Positions 1 to 7,176 of a stretch of DNA of 29,915 bases are shown in pieces (position 1 is the stretch's first letter; each line of letters begins with the position of its first letter). The position numbers and the translations under genes were made by a program. The notes below the pieces were generated by a model. That model was not told the origin of the DNA. It ran no database searches and worked only from the letters and a program-made list of their open reading frames with translations. Source of the stretch: a virus. The stretch spans positions 1 to 29,915 of IMG/VR virus record IMGVR_UViG_3300028027_000169. The stretch is one strand, 5' to 3'.

Positions 1-495
1 GCTGTTGAAGGTATTTTCTTTTCAGGTTCATTCTGTTCAATCTTTTGGCTAAAGAAACGTGGGTTAATGCCGGGTTTAACATTTTCTAATGAGTTGATTT
101 CACGTGACGAAGGAATGCACTGTGACTTTGCTTGCCATTTATCTAACAATCACATTCAAAATAAATTATCAGAAGATAAGATTAAAGAAATTATCGTTAG
201 TGCATTAGCAATTGAAAAGGAATTTATCTTGGAAGCACTACCGGTTCGTTTAATTGGTATGAACTCTGATTTAATGTCACAGTATCTTGAGTTTGTTACA
301 GATAGATTATTAACAGCATTAGGATGTTCAAAGGTATACAATTCGGAAAATCCTTTTGATTTTATGCAGAACATTGCATTGCAAGGTAAAACTAACTTCT
401 TTGAGAAACGCGTTGCTGAGTATCAAAAAGCGGGAGTTAATAATAAAAGTGATGAAAGCATTGAAGATGCATTTAACGGAGATATAGATTTTTAA
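1..495 (+). CDS. nrdB: Ribonucleoside-diphosphate reductase small subunit (class Ia, NrdB), 5'-truncated
   Basis: This is the C-terminal 164 residues of the class Ia ribonucleotide reductase radical-generating subunit; the frame is open from base 1, so the gene starts outside the window. Seen: window residues E3 (AVEGIFF), E37 and H40 ([11 protein letters not shown]) have the same spacing as diiron ligands E204, E238 and H241 of Escherichia coli NrdB. The tail ends in FNGDIDF, an F..D.DF pattern like the R2 C-terminal peptide that docks into the large subunit in eukaryote-like class Ia enzymes. The first in-frame Met, at 67, is internal to the conserved core and is not the start. The TAA at 493-495 lies 3 nt before nrdA, so the two are probably co-transcribed. 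Family role: it supplies the tyrosyl radical for reducing ribonucleotides to deoxyribonucleotides in the cytoplasm. The other iron ligands and the radical tyrosine lie upstream and cannot be checked here. Confidence 0.96.
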   Translation, partial: AVEGIFFSGSFCSIFWLKKRGLMPGLTFSNELISRDEGMHCDFACHLSNNHIQNKLSEDKIKEIIVSALAIEKEFILEALPVRLIGMNSDLMSQYLEFVTDRLLTALGCSKVYNSENPFDFMQNIALQGKTNFFEKRVAEYQKAGVNNKSDESIEDAFNGDIDF

Positions 496-498
496 AAT

Positions 499-2922
499 AT
501 GAAAGTAAAAAAACGCGACGGTTCCCTTGAGGAAATGAGATATGACAAGATTACTAAACGGATTAGTATCTTATGTCACGATTTAAATATGGAATACATT
601 GACCCTACCTATGTTACATTAAAAGTAACACAAGGTATCTATGATGGTATTTCAACAATTGAATTAGATAAATTGGCGGCAGAGACTGCGGTTGCAATGA
701 CCACAACACACCCTGATTATTCTAAGTTGGCCGGTAGAATTGAAGTATCAAGTTTACACAAGTCAACACCAAAAAAGTTTTCACAGTGCATTAGAGAATT
801 ACATTCATTTATTGAGCCAAGAACAGGAAAGCAGTCATCATTAATTGATACGCAACTTTATAAGTTTGTCCTTGAAAATAGAGAAACTATTGATGCTGCA
901 ATTGTTATGGATAGAGATTTTGATTTCGATTATTTTGGTATCAAAACTTTAGAACGTTCTTATCTTATTAAGATTGGACAAAAAATTGTAGAAAGACCAC
1001 AATACCTATATATGAGAGTCGCGTTAGGTATTTGTAACTTTAATCTTGAAGAAGGTTTGAGAATCTATCACGATTTGTCAAAACATCTTTATACACACGC
1101 AACACCAACATTATTTAATGCAGGAACTCCAAGACCACAGATGTCTTCTTGTTTCTTAATTGGTAACAAAGGTGATGACATTAACGGACTATTTGATACA
1201 TTAGGTGATGTTGCAAAGATTTCTAAGTGGGCGGGTGGTATTGGATTACACGTACATGATGTTCGTGCTAAAGGTTCATATATTAAGGGAACCGGTGGAG
1301 AATCTGATGGTTTATTACCAATGATGAAAACTTATAATGAAGTTGCTCGTTGGATTAACCAAGGTGGTAAGCGTAAAGGTTCATTTGCGGTATATTTGGA
1401 ACCATGGCATGCAGATGTTATGGAGTTCATTGAATTAAGAAAGAACCATGGTAAGGAAGAAATGAGAGCAAGAGATTTGTTCTTGGCTTTATGGACTCCC
1501 GATTTGTTTATGAAACGTGTTGAAGAAGACGGTAATTGGACATTGTTCTCACCTGATGAAGCACCGGGTTTATCTGATGTATATGATACACCGGAAGACA
1601 AGAAATTCACAGAGTTATATGAATCATACGAACAACAAGGTTTGGGTCGTCAAACAATCAAAGCAAGAAAGTTAATGGATGCAATCCTAACTGCGCAGAT
1701 TGAGACCGGTGTTCCATACATGTTATATAAGGATGCTGCGAACTATAAATCAAATCAAAAGAACTTGGGTACTATTAAGTCATCTAACTTATGTACTGAA
1801 ATCATTGAGTATAGCTCACCAACAGAGCAAGCTGTTTGTAATTTAGCATCGATTGCATTACCAAAGTATATTGTTGACGAGGAATTTGACCATCAGTTAT
1901 TATATGATGCAACATATCAAATTGTTAAGAACTTAAACAATGTAATTGATTTAAACTTTTATCCAACTGCGGAGACAAAGTTATCAAACTTTAAACACAG
2001 ACCGGTTGGTTTAGGTGTTCAAGGTTTAGCTGACGTTTTTTGTATCTTAGGATTACCATTTGAATCAGATGACGCAGATAAATTACAAACAGATATTTTC
2101 GAAACAATTTATTTTGCGGCATTAACGTCTTCAAAAGATTTGGCAAAATTACACGGTGCGTATGAGTCAATTGATGGGTCACCAATTTCACGTGGAGAAT
2201 TTCAATATCAAATGTGGGGTAAAACAGATGAAGATACTTCAGGTCGTTGGGATTGGAAATCATTACGTAAAGAAGTTGTAAACAATGGTGTTAGAAACTC
2301 ATTATTAGTTGCACCGATGCCAACAGCATCTACAGCACAAATTTTGGGTAACAACGAATGTTTTGAACCATTTACAACAAACTTATATGCAAGAAGAACA
2401 TTGGGTGGTGAGTTTATTGTAATTAACCAACACTTAGTTAAAGATTTATTGAAGTTTGATTTATGGAACGAAGAGATTAAAAATAAAATCATTATGGAAA
2501 ATGGTTCTATTCAAAACATCCCTGAGATTCCAACTGAATTGAAAGAAATCTATAAAACAGTATGGGAGATGTCACAAAAGAAAATATTGAACATGGCAGC
2601 AAACCGTAGTGTTTATATTGACCAATCTCAATCAATGAACTTATTTATTAGTGGGGTGAATAAAGCTAAGTTATTGGCGGCACACTTACACGGATGGAAG
2701 TTGGGGTTAAAAACGGGTATGTACTACTTACGTTCTACATCTGCTGTCGACGCTATGAAGGGATTAGGTATTGATACTTCAACAGTTAAGCCTGCAGAAC
2801 CATCACAAGTTTTTCCAACACCCAATAATAATTCACTGATTAGTGAAAGCACACCGGAGGTTGAGATGACTATTGAAAGACCGTCTGACTCACCATTTGA
2901 CTGTGAAGGTTGTGGTTCTTGA
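499..2922 (+). CDS. nrdA: Ribonucleoside-diphosphate reductase large subunit (class Ia, NrdA)
   Basis: This 807-residue protein is the catalytic subunit that reduces ribonucleoside diphosphates with NrdB. Residues 1 to about 95 look like an ATP-cone (MKVKKRDGSLEEMRYDKITK), the usual allosteric activity site. Catalytic residues are all present: C218 (MSSCFLIG) and C447 (AVCNLAS) as the redox pair, and N430, C432, E434 in SNLCTEI, with C432 as the thiyl cysteine. The PMPTASTAQILGNNECFEP loop and the MYYLRS tyrosine pair for radical transfer are intact. The C-terminus CEGCGS (C802, C805) is the usual swinging dithiol that re-reduces the active site via thioredoxin or glutaredoxin. Length is normal for an R1 protein. 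The ATG is 3 nt after the nrdB stop and has no Shine-Dalgarno sequence. A terminator 28 nt after the stop ends the unit. It appears fully functional. Confidence 0.98.
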   Translation: MKVKKRDGSLEEMRYDKITKRISILCHDLNMEYIDPTYVTLKVTQGIYDGISTIELDKLAAETAVAMTTTHPDYSKLAGRIEVSSLHKSTPKKFSQCIRELHSFIEPRTGKQSSLIDTQLYKFVLENRETIDAAIVMDRDFDFDYFGIKTLERSYLIKIGQKIVERPQYLYMRVALGICNFNLEEGLRIYHDLSKHLYTHATPTLFNAGTPRPQMSSCFLIGNKGDDINGLFDTLGDVAKISKWAGGIGLHVHDVRAKGSYIKGTGGESDGLLPMMKTYNEVARWINQGGKRKGSFAVYLEPWHADVMEFIELRKNHGKEEMRARDLFLALWTPDLFMKRVEEDGNWTLFSPDEAPGLSDVYDTPEDKKFTELYESYEQQGLGRQTIKARKLMDAILTAQIETGVPYMLYKDAANYKSNQKNLGTIKSSNLCTEIIEYSSPTEQAVCNLASIALPKYIVDEEFDHQLLYDATYQIVKNLNNVIDLNFYPTAETKLSNFKHRPVGLGVQGLADVFCILGLPFESDDADKLQTDIFETIYFAALTSSKDLAKLHGAYESIDGSPISRGEFQYQMWGKTDEDTSGRWDWKSLRKEVVNNGVRNSLLVAPMPTASTAQILGNNECFEPFTTNLYARRTLGGEFIVINQHLVKDLLKFDLWNEEIKNKIIMENGSIQNIPEIPTELKEIYKTVWEMSQKKILNMAANRSVYIDQSQSMNLFISGVNKAKLLAAHLHGWKLGLKTGMYYLRSTSAVDAMKGLGIDTSTVKPAEPSQVFPTPNNNSLISESTPEVEMTIERPSDSPFDCEGCGS

Positions 2923-2950
2923 TAAATTATAATACATCAACATAAACATA

Positions 2951-2977
2951 ATCCCGGCTTAGGTCGGGATTTTTTAT
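2951..2977 (+). terminator. Intrinsic terminator after nrdA
   Basis: An 8-bp stem (ATCCCGGC at 2951-2958 with GTCGGGAT at 2963-2970, one G-T wobble) closes a TTAG loop. It is followed directly by a T-rich tract (TTTTTATTTATT). It separates the RNR unit from the tail genes and is the only convincing terminator in the window. Confidence 0.88.
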
Positions 2978-3001
2978 TTATTACCATTTCTATATTGTTT
3001 A

Positions 3002-3009
3002 TATTTATA
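3002..3009 (+). promoter_or_regulatory. TATTTATA element before the gp25-like gene
   Basis: TATTTATA ends 3 nt before the ATG at 3013 and lies just after the nrdA terminator, where a new promoter would be needed. It is one of seven such elements in the window. Reading it as a promoter or leader signal is inference. Confidence 0.45.
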
Positions 3010-3012
3010 GGT

Positions 3013-3465
3013 ATGGCAGTAAAATATGGAATAGAATTTCCTTTCAGAGAAAGTCGTGATGGTAGTTTTGTAAAGATGACATTATCACCTGAAAGAGAAA
3101 TTAGAACAAATCTTATTCATCTATTATTAACTAGAAAGGGTTCAAGATATTTCTTACCTGATTTTGGTACCCGTTTATATCAATTTATCTTTGACCAAAA
3201 CGATGCGGTAACATTCGATTTAATTGAAAGTGAAATAAGAGATTCGGTTAGAAAATATATCCCCAATCTTGATATTACAAGATTAGATGTTATGTCGGCG
3301 GAAGATGACCCCGATGGAACACGTTCATTTAATCAAGATGAGGACGAAAGATTATTTAGAGTATCTGACGCCTCAACTAAACCATATACTGCGGTGGTTA
3401 AAATAGAATACACGGTTAATAACGGAGCATTTACATCTTCGGATTTTGTAATTATCAACATTTAA
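3013..3465 (+). CDS. Baseplate wedge protein, gp25-like
   Basis: This 150-residue protein matches the GPW/gp25 family of phage and contractile-injection baseplate proteins. Seen: REIRTNLIHLLLTRKGSRYFLPDFGTRLYQFIF at about residues 34-66, the family core in which a helix with a TxxGxR turn precedes PDFG. In T4 the homologous protein joins gp6 and gp53 in the baseplate wedge and contacts the sheath-initiating region. I chose the ATG at 3013 (MAVKYGIEFPF). A TTG at 2995 would only add MFIFIG, which is translated from the upstream TATTTATA element. The gene is 1 nt from the gp6-like gene, so the two are surely co-transcribed. The C-terminal part (residues about 95-150) is strand-rich and extends beyond the minimal domain. 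Confidence 0.9.
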   Translation: MAVKYGIEFPFRESRDGSFVKMTLSPEREIRTNLIHLLLTRKGSRYFLPDFGTRLYQFIFDQNDAVTFDLIESEIRDSVRKYIPNLDITRLDVMSAEDDPDGTRSFNQDEDERLFRVSDASTKPYTAVVKIEYTVNNGAFTSSDFVIINI

Positions 3466-3466
3466 A

Positions 3467-5299
3467 ATGGCAAAAAAGATTTCATACGCAACAAGAGATT
3501 TTGCGGGATTAAGACAAGAATTAGTAAACCTAACAAAAGAGTATTATCCTGACTTAGTAAAAAATACTAACGACGCATCAATATTTTCAGTGTTATTGGA
3601 CTTAAATGCTGCGGTTGCCGATAACTTACACTTTCACATTGATAGAGTTTGGCAAGAAACTATGTTGGATTTTGCACAACAAAGACAATCATTATTTCAT
3701 ATTGCAAAAACATATGGTATTAAGATACCGGGTAATAGACCATCAGTTGCATTGTGTGATTTCTCAATAAATGTTCCGGTTCGTGGTGATAAGGAAGATG
3801 AAAGATATCTTGGTGTTTTAAAAGCGGGTGCTCAAGTATCGGGTGCGGGTCAGGTATTTGAAACATTGGAAGATATTGACTTCTCAAATCCTTTTAACAC
3901 TAAAGGTGAACCCAATAGATTAAAAATACCAAATTTTGATAGCAACAATACATTAATTTCATATACAATCACAAAAAGAGATGCTGTTGTTAACGGTGTT
4001 ACAAGAATTTACAGAAGAGTAATGACTGAGTTAGACCAAAGACCATTCTTTAAAATATTTTTACCCGAACAAAATATTTTAGGTGTGACATCTGTTATAC
4101 ATAAAGAAGGAACAAGTTTTGGTGCTAACCCAACAAGTTCGGAATTTGAATCGGGTGCCAATAGATGGTACGAAGTAAAAAGTTTAATTGAAGATACATT
4201 ATTCTTACCTGACCCAACAACCGCATCTGACAAAGATAATTTCAAAGCAGGTACGTATGTTCCCGTGAAAAATAAGTTTATCACAGAATTCACACCGGAA
4301 AGTTATTTCTCACTTACATTTGGTTCAGGAACTGTTGACCCATTAGATAATCTTGATGATTATATGAATGGTTCAATGAAAGTTAATTTAGGAACTTATC
4401 TAAATAATATTTCATTAGGCACAATACCTAAAGCAAACACAACATTGTTTGTTAGATATCGTATTGGTGGCGGTAAAGATTCCAACTTAGGTGTTGACGT
4501 AATATCAAATGTTGATAATATTGAATTCAATATAAGTGGTCCATTATCGTCAATTAATTCTCAAGTTGAACAATCATTACGTGTTACCAATGTAACACCT
4601 GCTGTTGGTGGTGCAGACCAACCAACAATTGAAGAGCTAAGAAACATGATTGGTTACAACTTTTCTGCACAAAATAGAGCGGTAACTTTAAATGATTATA
4701 AATCGTTAATTGAAACTATGCCCGGTACATTTGGTGCACCGGCAAAGGTTAATGTAATGGAAGAAGACAACAAGGTTAGGGTTAAACTATTATCATATGA
4801 TGATAATGGTAATTTAACTGACATAGTTTCAAACACCTTAAAAGATAATATCATTAACTACCTTTCAGAATACAGAATGATTAATGATTATATTGACATT
4901 CAAAGTGGTGAGGTTATTGACTTGGGCTTAGAGATTGATTTAATCACGGACAAAAACGCAACAACAACCGATGTGGTTAAGACAACCATTCAAAATGTAA
5001 TTACTTTCTTTGCAATTGAAAAACGCAAAATGGGTGACCCGCTATTTGTTGGTGACTTAATGAGAGAAATTGGTAATGTTACCGGTGTTGTTAACGTAAT
5101 TGATATACGTGTTTATGGTAAAACCGGTGGTGATTATTCATTGTCTGAGGTTTCACAAGCTTATAAAGTTGCTTCGACAAAAGAAATACAACAGTACGAC
5201 ATGACAATTAACATGAAATCCAATCAAATTTATCAAATTAGATTTCCTAACGTTGACATAAAAGTACGTACTAAAACTGTAGGAACGACTACATTTTAA
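3467..5299 (+). CDS. Baseplate wedge protein, gp6-like (baseplate J superfamily)
   Basis: This 610-residue protein resembles the T4 gp6 / P2 J baseplate family, the main wedge protein whose dimers form the baseplate ring. Seen: an N-terminal helical part with SYATRDFAGLRQELVNLTKEYYPD, followed by the DNLHFHIDRVWQETMLDFAQQRQSLFHIAKTYG segment. A central beta-rich insertion follows (about 110-350). The C-terminal J-like half (about 385-560) includes APAKVNVMEEDNKVRVKLLSYDDNG and the GDLMREIGNVTGVVNVIDIRV strand-helix end typical of the family. The start is 1 nt after the gp25-like stop and has no ribosome binding site, suggesting translational coupling. The order gp25-gp6 matches other T4-related tail modules. 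The family call rests on motif and context recognition, not on an alignment. Confidence 0.82.
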   Translation: MAKKISYATRDFAGLRQELVNLTKEYYPDLVKNTNDASIFSVLLDLNAAVADNLHFHIDRVWQETMLDFAQQRQSLFHIAKTYGIKIPGNRPSVALCDFSINVPVRGDKEDERYLGVLKAGAQVSGAGQVFETLEDIDFSNPFNTKGEPNRLKIPNFDSNNTLISYTITKRDAVVNGVTRIYRRVMTELDQRPFFKIFLPEQNILGVTSVIHKEGTSFGANPTSSEFESGANRWYEVKSLIEDTLFLPDPTTASDKDNFKAGTYVPVKNKFITEFTPESYFSLTFGSGTVDPLDNLDDYMNGSMKVNLGTYLNNISLGTIPKANTTLFVRYRIGGGKDSNLGVDVISNVDNIEFNISGPLSSINSQVEQSLRVTNVTPAVGGADQPTIEELRNMIGYNFSAQNRAVTLNDYKSLIETMPGTFGAPAKVNVMEEDNKVRVKLLSYDDNGNLTDIVSNTLKDNIINYLSEYRMINDYIDIQSGEVIDLGLEIDLITDKNATTTDVVKTTIQNVITFFAIEKRKMGDPLFVGDLMREIGNVTGVVNVIDIRVYGKTGGDYSLSEVSQAYKVASTKEIQQYDMTINMKSNQIYQIRFPNVDIKVRTKTVGTTTF

Positions 5300-5318
5300 A
5301 ATGTTTTTTGTTTATAAT

Positions 5319-5343
5319 AATAGAAAATCGTTAGCTTTCTATT
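5319..5343 (+). promoter_or_regulatory. Perfect 8-bp hairpin ahead of the split baseplate gene
   Basis: AATAGAAA (5319-5326) and TTTCTATT (5336-5343) are perfect inverted repeats around a 9-nt loop. The right arm ends 9 nt before the ATG at 5353. No T-run follows it, so it is not a standard terminator. A similar hairpin precedes the gene at 21480. Confidence 0.4.
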
Positions 5344-5347
5344 TATT
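5340..5347 (+). promoter_or_regulatory. TATTTATT element before the split baseplate gene
   Basis: TATTTATT ends 5 nt before the ATG at 5353 and partly overlaps the right arm of the hairpin at 5319-5343. It differs by one base from the TATTTATA element found at other gene starts. Confidence 0.35.
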
Positions 5348-5352
5348 ATAGT

Positions 5353-7176
5353 ATGATACAAAAACACAGAATCTCCACCAATATTGGGGAAGACCAATTA
5401 GTTACAGTTGAGTTAAAGCAGGATTACGATTTTCTTGAGATTTTATCATTAAAATTTACTCAACAAGACGTATATACTTCAATCTGTGCCGACTATGGTG
5501 TTGTTTGTGGTAGAATTACCGCCAACAATGGTTTGGGTATCCCTAACGCAAGAGTATCAATTTTCATTCCACTATCAGATTCAGATTCCGAAGACCCCGT
5601 AATTTCTAAATTGTATCCTTACACTTCGGTGGATATGAGAAACGATGAAAATTATCGTTACAATTTATTACCCGCAAGAAAACAACATGGAGGACACATT
5701 CCAACCGGTACATTTCCTGACCAAAGAGATATTTTAACAAGAGAAGAGGTATTAGAAGTTTACGAAAAATATTATAGATATACGGTAAGAACAAATGATG
5801 CGGGTGACTTTATGATATGGGGTGTACCGGTTGGGGAGCAAAACATCCACGTGGATGTTGACTTATCCGACATTAGTTGTTTTTCATTTAGACCGGATGA
5901 CTTTATTAGAAAAGGTGCGGGTGTTGATGACTTCAAATCGACATATGAATTTAAATCTTCATCAGATATTGATTCGTTACCACAAATAGTTTCATTTGAC
6001 AAATCATTAACAGTTTACCCATTTTGGGGTAATCAAGACTTATGTGAGTTAGGTATCTCAAGAGTTGATTTTGACTTATCATCTTTGGGTATTAAGATAG
6101 AACCTATGGCTTATTTCATTGGTTCAGTTTATACGGATTCAGGAAACGTGGCAGTCGGTAAAGGGTGTGGTCCATCTAATAGAATGGGGGAAAAATGTTC
6201 ATTAATTACTGGTGGTGCAAAAATTGAAGCCATTCGTTTTAAAAATGCAATGGACACATTGAATAGACCAATACTTGAAGAATTTGAATTAAAAGAAGAT
6301 GTTGATGAAGAAGGTTCATTTGTTATGAATTTACCGATGAACTCAGAATATCTATATACAAACGAATTTGGCGAAAATGAAATTACTAACGACCCAAACA
6401 AAGGTGTGCCAACATCGGCTTGTTATCGTTTTAGGATAACAATGAACGATACACAATCCAATGGTAGTCGTTCTATGGGTTCTTATTTGGTACCCAACAT
6501 TAGAGAGTACAGTAATGAAGACCAAGATTTATCATATAACTTCTCATTAAATTGGGAAGATTATCCAACAGGTGCCACAAATAATGATGTTATTTTTAGT
6601 AACATACAAGGTTCTTTTTACCCAAAAGATTATTTTTTTAGATTAACTTACAATAAGGTATATACCTTATCATCATTTATGGGTTCTTATTTCAGTTCAA
6701 ATGGACTTGGAACACATACATATCTTGGTATTAAAGAGATAGCACCAAAGAAAGAAGACGATTGCGAAAGTTCAATCGTTACACCACCCGCAAACTGGGG
6801 TATGATGAATATTAATTTTGCAATATTACTTGCAATCACAATTAATATTTTTGAAAGAATTATATATCAAGCATATATTGCAGTCATTCAAGTTTTGATA
6901 TTACCATTTCAAAAAATTGTTGAATTTGGTCGGTTTAAGGTACTTGGATATAAATTTGATTTATTTGGTGGATTAGATTATGTTATAGAAGAATTACAGG
7001 ACTTTGGAACTGTTCAATTAGGTATAACACCGTATCCCGATTGTGTGCAATGTAATAATATTAATGGTGAGGAAGTTACAAGAACATCAAATGGAATTAC
7101 GAGCCCAACACAAATATATACCGTAGTTAAACGAGGTACTATTTATCCCGATAGTTTTTTATTCGGGTACAGGTAG
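5353..7176 (+). CDS. Large structural (probable baseplate wedge, gp7-position) protein, N-terminal part of a frame-split gene
   Basis: This 607-codon frame is probably only the first half of a protein of about 1298 residues that continues in the next frame to 9250. Seen: residues about 47-175 hold a transthyretin/carboxypeptidase-regulatory-like beta domain. VVCGRITANNGLGIPNARVSIFIPL opens it, and YRYTVRTNDAGDFMIWGVPVGEQNIHVDVD closes it after a long insertion. A strongly hydrophobic stretch, INFAILLAITINIF and following, lies at about 484-525. The last few residues (FLFGYR) before the TAG at 7174-7176 come after a run of six T (7155-7160) and look like out-of-frame sequence. The position right after the gp6-like gene is where T4 has gene 7 (gp7, 1032 residues), so a wedge role is a reasonable inference. 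Direct sequence similarity to gp7 is not something I can see. Confidence 0.7.
   Translation: MIQKHRISTNIGEDQLVTVELKQDYDFLEILSLKFTQQDVYTSICADYGVVCGRITANNGLGIPNARVSIFIPLSDSDSEDPVISKLYPYTSVDMRNDENYRYNLLPARKQHGGHIPTGTFPDQRDILTREEVLEVYEKYYRYTVRTNDAGDFMIWGVPVGEQNIHVDVDLSDISCFSFRPDDFIRKGAGVDDFKSTYEFKSSSDIDSLPQIVSFDKSLTVYPFWGNQDLCELGISRVDFDLSSLGIKIEPMAYFIGSVYTDSGNVAVGKGCGPSNRMGEKCSLITGGAKIEAIRFKNAMDTLNRPILEEFELKEDVDEEGSFVMNLPMNSEYLYTNEFGENEITNDPNKGVPTSACYRFRITMNDTQSNGSRSMGSYLVPNIREYSNEDQDLSYNFSLNWEDYPTGATNNDVIFSNIQGSFYPKDYFFRLTYNKVYTLSSFMGSYFSSNGLGTHTYLGIKEIAPKKEDDCESSIVTPPANWGMMNINFAILLAITINIFERIIYQAYIAVIQVLILPFQKIVEFGRFKVLGYKFDLFGGLDYVIEELQDFGTVQLGITPYPDCVQCNNINGEEVTRTSNGITSPTQIYTVVKRGTIYPDSFLFGYR
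7155..7176 (+). other. Frame-change site (+1) in the split baseplate gene
   Basis: The upstream frame runs to TAG at 7174-7176, while the downstream frame is open from 7127 with no stop until 9250. Removing one T from the run at 7155-7160 would read DSFYSGTGSNSITNPD without a break. It could be an assembly indel, a real mutation or programmed +1 frameshifting; the sequence alone does not decide. Confidence 0.75.

Noticed and set aside
2995-3012. TTG start giving six extra residues on the gp25-like protein
   Set aside because: The extra codons are the TATTTATA leader. The ATG at 3013 gives the expected N-terminus and matches the other Met-Ala starts.
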